Below are positions 44,884 to 55,083 of a DNA stretch of 64,000 nt, piece by piece. Location: NCBI RefSeq assembly GCF_009811415.1, contig NZ_BLIG01000027.1, positions 124,001-188,000 of the forward strand. Direction: 5' to 3'. The translations under genes and the position numbers were made by a program. Below the pieces are notes generated by a model. It was not told the DNA's origin, did no database searches, and saw only the letters and a list, made by a program, of their open reading frames with translations. Numbering within the stretch: the stretch's first letter is position 1; each line of letters starts with the position of its first letter. The stretch comes from Alteromonas sp. KUL106 (lineage in GTDB: Bacteria; Pseudomonadota; Gammaproteobacteria; Enterobacterales; Alteromonadaceae).

Positions 44884-46971
44884 TTACTTAGCAGCTTTAC
44901 GTGCTTTCGCTTCTTCGATTACTTTATCAGCTACGTTCTGAGGACATGCTGTGTAGTGGCTGAATTCCATAGAGAACTGACCACGACCAGATGTAATAGT
45001 ACGTAGGTGACCGATGTAACCAAACATCTCAGATAGAGGTACGTCAGCCTTGATGCGAACGCCAGTAGCGCCAGCTTCTTGGTCTTTAATCATACCACGA
45101 CGACGGTTAAGGTCACCGATTACGTCACCCACGTTGTCTTCTGGGCTGAACACGTCCACTTTCATGATTGGCTCAAGAATTTGAGGACCTGCTTTAGGCA
45201 TTGACTGACGGAATGCACCTTTCGCTGCGATTTCGAACGCGATTGCAGATGAGTCAACTGCGTGGAAACCACCGTCGTATAGCTCAACTTCAACGTCTAG
45301 TACTGGGTAACCCGCTAGAGGACCTACTTCCATCATAGACTTAAAGCCTTTTTCGATGGCAGGGAAGAATTCTTTAGGTACGTTACCACCAACAACCGAA
45401 GATACAAACTTAAAGCCAGTGTTAGTTTCTCCAGGACGGATGCGGTAATCAATCTTACCGAACTGACCAGAACCACCAGACTGCTTCTTGTGCGTGTAGC
45501 TATCTTCGACAGCTTGCGTAATCGTTTCACGGTAAGCAACCTGCGGTTGACCAACAATAAGCTCAACGCCGTAAGTACGCTTCAAGATGTCTACTTTGAT
45601 ATCTAAGTGAAGCTCACCCATACCTTTAAGGATGGTTTCGCCTGAATCTTCGTCAGTTTCAACTTGGAAAGATGGATCTTCTGCTACTAGTTTACCGATA
45701 GCAAGAGACATCTTTTCGTTAGCGCCTTTGTCTTTTGGCTTAACAGCAATTGAGATTACTGGCTCAGGGAAGATCATTGGCTCTAGAGTACAAGGGTTCT
45801 TAGGATCGCACAGTGTGTGACCAGTTTGAACGTTCTTCATACCCACGATAGCAATGATGTCACCTGCCTGTGCAGATGATAGCTCTGTACGGTCGTTCGC
45901 ATGCATTTCTACCATGCGGCCAACACGTTCAGTTTTACCTGTAGCAGAGTTAAGGATGGTGTCACCCTTGTTCAGCTTACCAGAGTAAATACGTACGAAA
46001 GTCAAGGCACCAAAACGGTCATCCATGATTTTGAACGCAAGCGCACGGAACGGCTCGTCAACAGATACTGTTGCAACTTCACCAGTAGGCTCACCTGTTT
46101 CTTCGTCAGTAAGATCCTGTGGATCTACTTCTGTAGGAGAAGGTAGGAAGTCTACAACCGCGTCAAGAACTAGCTGAATACCTTTGTTTTTGAATGCAGA
46201 ACCACAGTATGTTGGGAAGAAAGACATATCGCGAGTACCTTTACGGATACAACGCTTGATGTCTTCTAGAGACGGCTCTTCGCCATCCATGTAAGCCATC
46301 ATTAGGTCATCGTCTTGCTCAACAGCAGTTTCGATCATTTGCTCACGGTATTCTTGCGCTTTCTCAACCATGTCTGCAGGGATGTCTACAACTTCGTAGT
46401 TTTCAGGAAGACCTGAATCGTCCCAGATGTACGCTTTCATATCTAGAAGGTTAACAACACCTTTGAATTCGTCTTCGATACCGATAGGAAGCGTCATTAC
46501 TAGTGGGTTAGCAGCAAGTACTTTCTTAACTTGGCCAACAACACGGTAGAAATCTGCACCCATGCGGTCTAGTTTGTTTACGAAGATTACACGTGCAACT
46601 TCTGATTCGTTAGCATAGCGCCAGTTAGTTTCCGACTGAGGCTCAACACCGCCAGAACCACAGAATACACCGATACCGCCGTCAAGAACTTTAAGTGAAC
46701 GATATACTTCAACTGTAAAGTCAACGTGTCCCGGAGTATCGATGATGTTCATACGGTGGTCTTTCCAGAAACAGGTTGTTGCTGCTGACTGGATAGTAAT
46801 ACCGCGCTCTGCTTCCTGTTCCATGAAGTCGGTTGTTGATTCACCATCGTGAACCTCACCAGTTTTATGGATTTTACCAGTAAGCTTCAAGATACGTTCT
46901 GTTGTGGTAGTTTTACCCGCGTCTACGTGGGCGAAAATACCAATGTTTCTGTATAAAGATAAGTCTGACAT
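44884..46971 (-). CDS. Elongation factor G (second, stand-alone EF-G)
   Basis: A 695-residue translational GTPase with full EF-G domains: the P-loop [35 protein letters not shown] and NKLDRMG in domain I; domain II near 290-400; domain IV with [15 protein letters not shown]; and a C-terminal lysine-rich tail. It promotes translocation and ribosome recycling. It is not in the usual str operon (no rpsL, rpsG or tuf adjoins), so it matches the second EF-G found in Vibrio, Shewanella and Alteromonas. Codon use is regular, as for a well-expressed gene. Whether it is specialised or redundant with the str-operon copy cannot be told here. Confidence 0.9.
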   Translation of the reverse strand: MSDLSLYRNIGIFAHVDAGKTTTTERILKLTGKIHKTGEVHDGESTTDFMEQEAERGITIQSAATTCFWKDHRMNIIDTPGHVDFTVEVYRSLKVLDGGIGVFCGSGGVEPQSETNWRYANESEVARVIFVNKLDRMGADFYRVVGQVKKVLAANPLVMTLPIGIEDEFKGVVNLLDMKAYIWDDSGLPENYEVVDIPADMVEKAQEYREQMIETAVEQDDDLMMAYMDGEEPSLEDIKRCIRKGTRDMSFFPTYCGSAFKNKGIQLVLDAVVDFLPSPTEVDPQDLTDEETGEPTGEVATVSVDEPFRALAFKIMDDRFGALTFVRIYSGKLNKGDTILNSATGKTERVGRMVEMHANDRTELSSAQAGDIIAIVGMKNVQTGHTLCDPKNPCTLEPMIFPEPVISIAVKPKDKGANEKMSLAIGKLVAEDPSFQVETDEDSGETILKGMGELHLDIKVDILKRTYGVELIVGQPQVAYRETITQAVEDSYTHKKQSGGSGQFGKIDYRIRPGETNTGFKFVSSVVGGNVPKEFFPAIEKGFKSMMEVGPLAGYPVLDVEVELYDGGFHAVDSSAIAFEIAAKGAFRQSMPKAGPQILEPIMKVDVFSPEDNVGDVIGDLNRRRGMIKDQEAGATGVRIKADVPLSEMFGYIGHLRTITSGRGQFSMEFSHYTACPQNVADKVIEEAKARKAAK

Positions 46972-47010
46972 TAGTTCACTTTCATTGGTTCAGAGTAAAA
47001 AAACGGCGAG

Positions 47011-47016
47011 ATTATA
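47011..47016 (-). promoter_or_regulatory. -10 element (TATAAT) for fusA-like gene
   Basis: On the minus strand a perfect TATAAT lies about 40 bases before the start codon, giving a leader of roughly 30 bases. The -35 region (TGTAAA) is weak. Confidence 0.5.
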
Positions 47017-47153
47017 AAGGATTTCTATACCAGATTTACACCTTTTTTAGCATAAACCTAAAATTCGTTAGCTTAAATCTGCGCCAGCATTAAAAATTTT
47101 TCTTAAATATCAAAAACTAATCAGTTAATGACATTTTTTGAGCAACAACAAAA

Positions 47154-48251
47154 TCACACCTCATCTTTTGAAGTGCGAACAATCGTTACTGTAACTTCAT
47201 CTCTGTCGTGGTAGAGATGTCTCACCTTCACCGCAAATGCATCTTCTAGTGCATTCAATCGGCCTTTAAGCACCGTCATGGCCTCAACGACCGTTTCATA
47301 ACGCTGCTTCATAGGTAGCTTTAAATTAAAAATGGCATGAGTGGTCCAGTGCTTTACTAACCAATCACCCATTAACTTCGCTACCCTATCGGGTTGCTCT
47401 ATCATATCACATACAAGGAGATCTACACGACCAAATTGTGGTCGATATGTAAACCCGTCTGCGGCGTGATGTTCAACCAGCCCCGTACTCATTAAACTGT
47501 CGGCAACAAGGCCATTATCGATGGCTTCAACATACATGCCACGCTTGACAAGTTGGTAAGTCCACCCTCCAGGGCATGCACCCAAGTCCACAGCTCGCCC
47601 GCCATCTCGAAGGACTTTCGTTTGCTGTTTGTCGGTGAGCATATTCACAAGCGCATCTTCCAGTTTAAGGGTAGATCGGCTTGGCGCATCACTTGGGAAC
47701 TTTAATCGGCATATACCTAAGTGATCTGGGCTTGCGTAGTTAGGCAATGTATAGCCAATATGGCAAGTTTCAAATGACTCGAAGAAAATATGCAGTTTGG
47801 GCTTGCCGAGGTTCTCTTTAGCGGTAAGCCATCCTGCTTTTCTTAAGGCTTGGCGAAGCGGCACGGTAAACTTGCGGCAAAACTTAGCGAGGGTTTTACC
47901 CTCCTCGGTGTCAGGGTATTCAACATCAATAACCCCAAAAATAGGAAAAGGCTTGTCTATGTCTTGCAATACCTCAAGCACTTGCCCCACTCTATCCTCT
48001 TTTGCAATGTCGGTGAGTGTGGCAAAAACAGCCACTAGCTGGCGAGGAAAAATGCTCTCGTGAACCGCAAACTGTTTAATAGTGTGCTCTAGCTGAGCGG
48101 CATCGTATAAGTGGTAGAGAATGAAGCCGCTGTTCTTCTTAGAAACAGGGTAGCCATAACACTGGGCTTCACCGTATCTGGAGGTCAGTTCATTAGCCGT
48201 ATCGTTTTCATAACCAGGTCGGCAATAACCCAAAATACTAGTACTAGACAT
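47154..48251 (-). CDS. rlmM: 23S rRNA (cytidine-2498-2'-O)-methyltransferase RlmM
   Basis: A 365-residue protein. The N-terminal THUMP-like domain begins SSTSILGYCRPGYENDTANELTSRYG. The SAM-binding methyltransferase domain has DLGACPGGWTYQLVKRGM, VDLLVCDMIEQP (Asp of the K-D-K-E motif) and HAIFNLKLPMKQRYE. It methylates C2498 in 23S rRNA. The frame opens 20 codons upstream, but AGACAGGTG precedes the ATG at 48249-48251. It overlaps DUF423 by eight bases, as in E. coli, where ygdD precedes rlmM. Confidence 0.96.
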   Translation of the reverse strand: MSSTSILGYCRPGYENDTANELTSRYGEAQCYGYPVSKKNSGFILYHLYDAAQLEHTIKQFAVHESIFPRQLVAVFATLTDIAKEDRVGQVLEVLQDIDKPFPIFGVIDVEYPDTEEGKTLAKFCRKFTVPLRQALRKAGWLTAKENLGKPKLHIFFESFETCHIGYTLPNYASPDHLGICRLKFPSDAPSRSTLKLEDALVNMLTDKQQTKVLRDGGRAVDLGACPGGWTYQLVKRGMYVEAIDNGLVADSLMSTGLVEHHAADGFTYRPQFGRVDLLVCDMIEQPDRVAKLMGDWLVKHWTTHAIFNLKLPMKQRYETVVEAMTVLKGRLNALEDAFAVKVRHLYHDRDEVTVTIVRTSKDEV

Positions 48252-48711
48252 CACCTGTCTCCGATTCTCGATGGGTGCCGTTCTGGCCTTCCTGCTGTTG
48301 TTTTGTAACACTCTGTCTCTTTATTAGCCCAATCACTAACAGCCCCCATCCGATAATAAAGAACATGCCACCTACGGGTGTTATCGGCCCGAATCCTTTA
48401 ATACCGGTTATCGCTAGCGCGTATAAACTACCGCTAAACAAAACCGTACCAGCAACAAAACAAAACGCCACACGATTGATCCACGTTGATGCGACAACCT
48501 CTGACAATGCAGGCAGAAGCAATAAAGCTAACGCGTGATACATTTGATAACGCACGCCAATTTCAAAAGTGTTGAGCTGCTGTGCAGTTAACACGCTTTT
48601 TAATCCATGGGCGCCAAATGCGCCTAACATAACGGCTAAGCCCGCTAATAGTGCACCTGAAATAAGGTACGGCCTAGCAACGTTGGCTGAACTGGGATTT
48701 ACTTTTTTCAT
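48244..48711 (-). CDS. DUF423 membrane protein (YgdD family)
   Basis: A 155-residue protein with four TM helices: LISGALLAGLAVMLGAFGAHGLK, QMYHALALLLLPAL, FCFVAGTVLFSGSLYALAIT, and PVGGMFFIIGWGLLVIGLI. FGAHGLK is the hallmark of DUF423. The hydrophilic tail is rich in Gln and Glu. The function is unknown. Its order upstream of rlmM is as in E. coli; in this genome an alpha/beta hydrolase gene separates it from gcvA. Confidence 0.9.
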   Translation of the reverse strand: MKKVNPSSANVARPYLISGALLAGLAVMLGAFGAHGLKSVLTAQQLNTFEIGVRYQMYHALALLLLPALSEVVASTWINRVAFCFVAGTVLFSGSLYALAITGIKGFGPITPVGGMFFIIGWGLLVIGLIKRQSVTKQQQEGQNGTHRESETGDV

Positions 48712-48756
48712 TAAATTAATCTTTCGCTTTCGTTTTTGGTGTGATCATCGCCATTA

Positions 48757-49464
48757 TTACGTCAAGACACGGTGTATAAACGCCCTTGTTAACTCGGCAG
48801 CGCTGATAATATGTTCTTGCTGCGTTTTACCGCTTGCTTTGCGAGGCTTGAAGCTATGATCGCCGTCTTCTAAAAAGACGCATTCAATGTCTGTAGATAA
48901 CACGCTGTGTTCTTTGTAACTTTCTACTTCGCTCTTAGTACCAAAGGTATCTCGTTCCCCCTGAATAATCAGCAAAGGTTTTGACGCCGTTTGCAGATGT
49001 TCAGTTCGCGTTTTCTCTGGCTTACCAGGTGGATGGAATGGATAACCCAGTGCTATCGCGCCTTTTACATTGCTCGTCGCTTCATACACCATAGTTGCCA
49101 TGCGGCCGCCCATCGATTTTCCACCGATAAAAACAGGCAAATCATTCAAGGCTTTATTATCTCTGCTACATGCCTCTATTACTGCCATGAAGTGTGACAT
49201 AAGTTTATCGGCTTTGTCTGGGGGTCTGCGCTTGCCTGTCGCTTTAATGGTTTGCATGTAAGGGAAATTAAAAAGCACCGTTGAAATGCCGTTAGCAACA
49301 AGCGCTTTCGCCATAGCCTGCATGAACTCGTGCTCTTTTCCCGCCCCCGCACCGTGTCCCAATATCAAGCAAGCAATAGGTGCACTGGCCTCATGCACGT
49401 CAATGTCAAAAATAGATGCCTGGACGGTGTTGGTTAGGTCTTCCTTTGAGTTTGCATTGTCCAT
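48757..49464 (-). CDS. Alpha/beta hydrolase (KANL3/Tex30-like)
   Basis: The 235-residue protein has the hydrolase pattern: CLILGHGAGAGKEHEFM (oxyanion region), VFIGGKSMGGRMATMV with the nucleophile Ser in the GKSMGG elbow, LLIIQGERDTFGT for the Asp, and EDGDHSFKP for the His. All three catalytic residues are present. The family includes dienelactone-hydrolase-like esterases and the Tex30/KANL3 group. The ATG at 49462-49464 lies one base after the gcvA stop and is the best start. Its substrate is unknown. Confidence 0.85.
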   Translation of the reverse strand: MDNANSKEDLTNTVQASIFDIDVHEASAPIACLILGHGAGAGKEHEFMQAMAKALVANGISTVLFNFPYMQTIKATGKRRPPDKADKLMSHFMAVIEACSRDNKALNDLPVFIGGKSMGGRMATMVYEATSNVKGAIALGYPFHPPGKPEKTRTEHLQTASKPLLIIQGERDTFGTKSEVESYKEHSVLSTDIECVFLEDGDHSFKPRKASGKTQQEHIISAAELTRAFIHRVLT

Positions 49465-49465
49465 G

Positions 49466-50368
49466 TTACAGCAAGTCCTCTTGTTCCGCTTCAACCAGTG
49501 CTAAAATCCACTCTCTGAAAGCGGCAATTTTACCTAATTCAGCCTGAGACTCTTCGCATACCAAATAGAACGCATCGCGACTCTCTACTCGTTCTTCAAA
49601 AGGCATCACTAACCGCCCTGCTTCGATTTCGGGCCTCGCCAATACCGTATTGCCTAACGCAATGCCTTGACCTAATGCTGCAGCCTGCAACACCAGCATA
49701 GAGTGACTGAAAACGGGACCTTGGTTAACATTCACACCAATGACGCCCACGTGCTTTAACCAATTTTTCCATGCTGTGCGGCTTAAGTCGTGAAGCAGCA
49801 CGTGGTGCCGTAAATCAGACAGGCTAGACAAAGGCTTTGGGCCTTGAAAAAGCATTGGTGAGCAAAGGGGCGTTAAAAACTCTCGGTGTAGCTGATCAGC
49901 TTGCAGACCAGCCCAACGACCTTTACCGTAATAAATTGCAACGTCCACATCGTCTTCTAAAAACCCCTCGTCAAAGTCTACCGCTTTGATGCGTACATCA
50001 ATATCTGGATGTGCCAAACTAAACTTATGAATACGAGGAACCAACCACTGGCTTGCGAAGCTCGGTGGCATGGCCACCGTAATGGCACCTTTACTGCCCT
50101 TAGCAAGCAGTCTTTCTGTTGCATCTTGTAAGTGCTTGAAGATGTCTTTCAGTTCTAGAAAATAAGCCTGACCTTCTTCGGTGAGAAGCAAGGTTCTGTT
50201 TCTTCGCAGAAACAGTTTCATCGATAAGAAATCTTCAAGCGCTTTAATTTGATGACTGACCGCTGCTTGGGTAACAAACAGCTCATCGGCCGCCTTAGTA
50301 AAACTTAAATGGCGCGCCGCTGCTTCAAAAGACTTTAGGGCATTGAGAGGGGGTAAACGTCGATGCAT
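49466..50368 (-). CDS. gcvA: LysR-type regulator GcvA (glycine cleavage activator)
   Basis: A 300-residue LysR protein. The HTH (LPPLNALKSFEAAARHLSFTKAADELFVTQAAVSHQIKALE) matches GcvA closely. The effector domain includes ITVAMPPSFASQWLVPRI and the C-terminal GIALGNTVLARPEIEAGRL. GcvA activates gcvTHP with glycine and represses it with purines (through GcvR). The gcvA-DUF423-rlmM neighbourhood supports the name; gcvTHP itself is not here. Start: ATG at 50366-50368, upstream of a long AT-rich intergenic stretch. Confidence 0.9.
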   Translation of the reverse strand: MHRRLPPLNALKSFEAAARHLSFTKAADELFVTQAAVSHQIKALEDFLSMKLFLRRNRTLLLTEEGQAYFLELKDIFKHLQDATERLLAKGSKGAITVAMPPSFASQWLVPRIHKFSLAHPDIDVRIKAVDFDEGFLEDDVDVAIYYGKGRWAGLQADQLHREFLTPLCSPMLFQGPKPLSSLSDLRHHVLLHDLSRTAWKNWLKHVGVIGVNVNQGPVFSHSMLVLQAAALGQGIALGNTVLARPEIEAGRLVMPFEERVESRDAFYLVCEESQAELGKIAAFREWILALVEAEQEDLL

Positions 50369-50584
50369 ATATCGTTTTTAATCCAGTGTGACTGAAGCAT
50401 GACAATTTCATTAGTTTTTCTAATGACAACCCATACTTTTACTCGTTTTATTTTTCACCACCCACTGACTATAATTCACCCGAAATTAAAAAAGAGCATT
50501 TAATTTCAGTATATTATGATGATTAAATGTTAAACACTTTAACATTCATCAACAATTTTTTAATTATTTTTATTAGGTGTGAAA

Positions 50585-50863
50585 ATGAAAAAACTACTAT
50601 TAGCTAGCGTTTCTGTAATGGCTTTCGCAAGCGCTGCTGCAAATGCTAACGCACAACCAGAAAAGATCAATCTACAATCGTTAATCAACACGGCAATGAC
50701 CAGCGTAAAAATGGCTGAAGTATTGCCAGAAAACGATGCACACATCGTTGTTAAGAAACAATCAAAAGCAATTTTAGCTGAAGAGATCCAAGTTCAGCTT
50801 CACAAGAACTTATTAGCAATGGCTAAAGGTGAAGAGCGCATAAACGTTTCCGAAGCGGAATAA
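50585..50863 (+). CDS. Small exported protein of unknown function
   Basis: A 92-residue protein with a clear signal peptide (KKLLLASVSVMAFASAAANANA, cut before QPEK). The mature part of about 70 residues is helical and charged (INLQSLINTAMTSVKMAEVL, KKQSKAILAEEIQVQLHKNLLAMAKGEER). It has no cysteines or known domain. AGGTG precedes the ATG at 50585; a GTG at 50579 is an alternative. It has its own promoter region and terminator hairpin. I do not recognise the family. Confidence 0.7.
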   Translation: MKKLLLASVSVMAFASAAANANAQPEKINLQSLINTAMTSVKMAEVLPENDAHIVVKKQSKAILAEEIQVQLHKNLLAMAKGEERINVSEAE

Positions 50864-50885
50864 GCACCTCACACACCTGATACGC

Positions 50886-50907
50886 ATGCCGGTGCTTGCA
50901 CCGGCAT
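50886..50907. terminator. Hairpin between the small exported protein gene and kdsA
   Basis: ATGCCGGTGC, two bases, GCACCGGCAT: a perfect 10-bp stem between convergent genes. There is no strong T run, so it is a probable but not certain terminator. Confidence 0.6.
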
Positions 50908-50924
50908 ACGCCATCAACACTTGC

Positions 50925-51782
<858 letters not shown>

Positions 51783-51799
51783 CTATTTCCAGTTAAATC

Positions 51800-52171
51800 T
51801 TAAAAAAGAGGTTGTTTGGTGACAGCAACCATGGCTGTTGCCATCAATACAGCAATAGCAGCAACGAAAAAGGCCCACTTACTTAACGTCGTTTTCGCCT
51901 TTTTAAGTGCAAACAGCCCGAAAACAATATAAAGCACTACGCCAACTAATTTGAACGTTAACCATGCATTGGCAAAGGGGTACTGAGATAAAATGACACA
52001 CAACCATATTGCGCTCGCCAACAGCACTGTATCAATAATGTGGGGGAGTATTTTTACCCACTTTTTTGAAAGTGCGGATGCATCTAACTGACTCCAAATA
52101 AAACGGAAGATAAAAAATAAGATGCTTAAGGCAACAGCAGTTAAGTGGAGATGTTTAGCCATCATATACAT
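51800..52171 (-). CDS. SirB2-family membrane protein
   Basis: A 123-residue protein with four TM helices (HLTAVALSILFFIFRFIW, ILPHIIDTVLLASAIWLCVIL, LTFKLVGVVLYIVFGLFAL, WAFFVAAIAVLMATAMVAV), the SirB2 layout. AGGAAT lies before the ATG at 52171. SirB2 was named as a plasmid-borne regulator of invasion genes in Salmonella, but its molecular role is unknown. Its position between kdsA and the prmC side matches E. coli ychQ. Confidence 0.85.
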   Translation of the reverse strand: MYMMAKHLHLTAVALSILFFIFRFIWSQLDASALSKKWVKILPHIIDTVLLASAIWLCVILSQYPFANAWLTFKLVGVVLYIVFGLFALKKAKTTLSKWAFFVAAIAVLMATAMVAVTKQPLF

Positions 52172-52280
52172 AGTCTAATTCCTGTTTTTATAAATAAGCA
52201 GCCTGATGCCATGGTAAAAAAGTGTGTTCGGTTTTACTTAATCTGGACAGAATCTAATTTACATGCAACATGCTGTGGTA

Positions 52281-52312
52281 AAAAAACAGGCACTATTTAG
52301 CACCTGTTTTTT
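52281..52312 (-). terminator. Terminator downstream of the HD-GYP gene
   Basis: AAAAAACAGG with CCTGTTTTTT has a 12-base loop; on the minus strand it ends in T6. It lies about 190 bases past the HD-GYP stop. The gap 52172-52499 otherwise shows no gene. Confidence 0.75.
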
Positions 52313-52499
52313 CTTAAAATTGAGCACGCGTTCAGTGACGTATTGTAGCGTATAATACAGTGTAAATAACAAGGAAATGCCTTATAAAACGCAATAATAT
52401 GTCACGATTTATTTGCTTATTATTATCGCCCTAGGAAGCGTTCCTATTTGGCGTAAGTCTCGCCGTGATGAAATGTTTACCACTACCGTTCAGGTTGGG

Positions 52500-54065
52500 T
52501 TACTTTTCATCTGCGTATTGCATTTGTATATCCATAAACGTGGGCAAATCGTCTAATAAACACTCAACCAGATGGGGATCAAAGTGTTTTCCTTTTTCTT
52601 CTATAAGCACCGCCTTTACCTTATCGGTAGACCATGCAGGCTTGTAAGGTCGTTCATTCAATAATGCATCAAAGACATCAACTAAAGTGGCAATACGACT
52701 TTTAATATCAATCTCTTCTCTCTTTAATCCGTCGGGATATCCTTTACCATCCCAGCGCTCATGATGTTGTTTAGCAAGCATGGCTGCTAACTGAATGGTC
52801 GGACGATCAGAGTCTTGTAAAATTTGGTATCCAAACTCTGCGTGTTGCCTGATCTTGAATATTTCTTCTTCAGACAAAGGGGTAGATTTTTGCAAAATGG
52901 ACTTCGGCACAATAGATGTACCAATGTCATGAAGCGGCAGCGCTAGGCTGAGTTCGCGTATTGTGTGCTCATCCAGCCCTACTTTTTTTGCGAGAACCCG
53001 CGCCATTTCCACCATTCTTCGCAGGTTGTTAGAACCACTGCGCTCATGTTCCAGTGCTCGCCCTAACCGTTCAATGATTTCTTTTTGTGTGGCCTCGACG
53101 TCAACGGTTTTTAACACATTATCGAATGCCAGCTGAACACTGTCAGAAAAGCGCTTAACAAGATGGCGGTCGCTCTCGCCAATTCTGCGAGGCAGACCAG
53201 ATAGATAAAGAAGTGCTCCGTTATGGCTTTTGCTGTTGCAATAGGCCACCACGTGATCTTCGGCGTAAACAATCTGCTTCTCACGCATTGCCTTCGCACA
53301 TAACGCGTACTCTCCCTCACTGATAGCATCTTTCAACGGCACGCCTTCTTTACTGGCATACTCGCCGTTACCGGCAAATACGTAAAGTTCGTCCTCGTCT
53401 AATTTATTATTCGCAGAATTAAGGGTGCGGGATGTAGTGGCTACCGCCGTCGTTATGTATGCCGCATCTTTTGAACAGCCCAAGATAGATGCGAGCTGTT
53501 GAATAATGCCTTGCATGAACTTTTCTAGAGAACGTGACGAAAACAAATCCACTGAAGCATCGATGATCTTCTCTAAACCGCGTCGATTTTCTTCTATCAC
53601 TATGATGTCACGATATGACCTAAGTGCCGCGATAATTACCGTGAAAAGCTTCTGTGCAGTCAGTTCCGTTTTAGACTTATAGTCATTGATATCGTAATTG
53701 ATAATCACGTCTTTTTCGGGAGCTTGACCAGGTTGCCCCGTTCTGAGAATGATGCGGGTGAAGTGGTTATCTAATTCGTTTCTGACGTATTCGGCGACTT
53801 TGAGCCCGGCGTCGTCGGTTTCCATAACGACATCGAGCAGCACAACCGCAATGTCGTCATGACTTTTGAAAATTGCTTTCGCTTCTTCACCGCTGTAGGC
53901 ACTGACAAACTCGAGGGTTTTTCCATTTAAATTAAAGTCGTTTAGCGCTAATTTCGTCACCGCATGAACTTCAGGTTCATCGTCAACGATGAGTATTTTC
54001 CAACGACCTAAATCATCAACTTCGATTTCATCGTCGTCTTCTGCGAAGAAAAAGTCATCACTCAT
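52500..54065 (-). CDS. Response regulator with DUF3369 and HD-GYP output domain (c-di-GMP phosphodiesterase)
   Basis: A 521-residue protein. An acidic N-terminus precedes a REC domain (ILIVDDEPEVHAVT, VLLDVVMETDDAG, phospho-Asp in LLDV), then DUF3369 (about 180-320, SVDLFSSRSLEKFMQGIIQQL), then HD-GYP with LPLHDIGTSIVPKSIL, HAEFGYQIL and KQHHERWDGKGYPDGLK. All metal-binding His and Asp positions of HD-GYP are visible. It would hydrolyse c-di-GMP in response to a two-component signal; no sensor kinase is adjacent. It is inserted between prmC and sirB2, breaking the conserved order, and has its own upstream region. Confidence 0.93.
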   Translation of the reverse strand: MSDDFFFAEDDDEIEVDDLGRWKILIVDDEPEVHAVTKLALNDFNLNGKTLEFVSAYSGEEAKAIFKSHDDIAVVLLDVVMETDDAGLKVAEYVRNELDNHFTRIILRTGQPGQAPEKDVIINYDINDYKSKTELTAQKLFTVIIAALRSYRDIIVIEENRRGLEKIIDASVDLFSSRSLEKFMQGIIQQLASILGCSKDAAYITTAVATTSRTLNSANNKLDEDELYVFAGNGEYASKEGVPLKDAISEGEYALCAKAMREKQIVYAEDHVVAYCNSKSHNGALLYLSGLPRRIGESDRHLVKRFSDSVQLAFDNVLKTVDVEATQKEIIERLGRALEHERSGSNNLRRMVEMARVLAKKVGLDEHTIRELSLALPLHDIGTSIVPKSILQKSTPLSEEEIFKIRQHAEFGYQILQDSDRPTIQLAAMLAKQHHERWDGKGYPDGLKREEIDIKSRIATLVDVFDALLNERPYKPAWSTDKVKAVLIEEKGKHFDPHLVECLLDDLPTFMDIQMQYADEK

Positions 54066-54223
54066 TATGAACTTCCTGTTGTATAAGTATTTTTTGCATT
54101 AGCGCTTGGTAATTTACAGCTCGAATTAATACTAATGTAAAACATAATATTAGCAAGTCTGCAACTATGAAGATCAACACGCCCTAACTTAAAAACCGTT
54201 TACAGACGCTAAATAGTTAGACG

Positions 54224-55063
54224 TTATTCCCAGAGCCCAACAGTAACCCTGTCATTATCGCCGTAATCTCTCACCGTTTTTACCGCTGTAAATCCTGACG
54301 CCAACAGCAGATTTCTGACTGCATCACCTTGGTTAAAGCCATGCTCAAACGCTAAAAGCGCACCTTTATTAAGAAACTGGGGGGCGGCGTTAATTATATG
54401 CTTAATGTCATTTAAACCATCTAGGCCAGACGTGAGCGCTGTTTTGGGTTCAAAGCGCACGTCGCCTTCGTTGAGATAGGGGCTAGTCTCTTCAATGTAG
54501 GGAGGGTTCGATACTATTATGTCGAAGGTATGATCTTTGAGTGAGTGGAACCAATCGCTTTGTAAAAAACGGGCATTGCTAATTCCATTTGCTTGCGCAT
54601 TGCGCGTTGCGAGTTTAACTGCTTCCGTTTGAAAGTCTACGCCTGTCACTGACGCTTGTGGCAGTTCACTGGCGAGTGCCAAGGCAATAGCACCTGTTCC
54701 TGTTCCCAAGTCACATATGGCTAAGTTTTTACGTTCGTTTTCATTCGCCCAATTAAGCACTTGCTCAACGAGAACTTCAGTATCTGGGCGTGGAATGAGT
54801 GTGTGAGAAGACGTGAAAAGTGAGAGAGTCCAAAAATCGCGCTTACCAACAATGTACGCTACCGGCTCACCCTGCCTGCGTCTAGCTATTGCGTCTTTGA
54901 ACTGGTTTGTTTGAAGCGCGTCTAAGGTTTTGTCTGGCCAAGTGAAAAGAAAGGTTTGAGACTTTTCAAGAATATTGGCAAGTATCACTTTAGCGTCAAC
55001 AGAGGGTGATTCTCCACCCTCTAATTGCTTTATAGCCCATGATAGAGCTTCGTCTATGCGCAT
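54224..55063 (-). CDS. prmC: Peptide chain release factor N5-glutamine methyltransferase
   Basis: A 279-residue protein with the PrmC fold: an N-terminal helical domain, then LAICDLGTGTGAIALALASE (SAM motif I), VTGVDFQTEAV and the active-site IVSNPPYIEE (NPPY). It methylates the GGQ glutamine of RF1 and RF2. It follows prfA by about 20 bases and is co-transcribed with it, as in E. coli (hemA-prfA-prmC). Confidence 0.96.
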   Translation of the reverse strand: MRIDEALSWAIKQLEGGESPSVDAKVILANILEKSQTFLFTWPDKTLDALQTNQFKDAIARRRQGEPVAYIVGKRDFWTLSLFTSSHTLIPRPDTEVLVEQVLNWANENERKNLAICDLGTGTGAIALALASELPQASVTGVDFQTEAVKLATRNAQANGISNARFLQSDWFHSLKDHTFDIIVSNPPYIEETSPYLNEGDVRFEPKTALTSGLDGLNDIKHIINAAPQFLNKGALLAFEHGFNQGDAVRNLLLASGFTAVKTVRDYGDNDRVTVGLWE

Positions 55064-55083
55064 TGTCTGTTTATCAGATAGCG

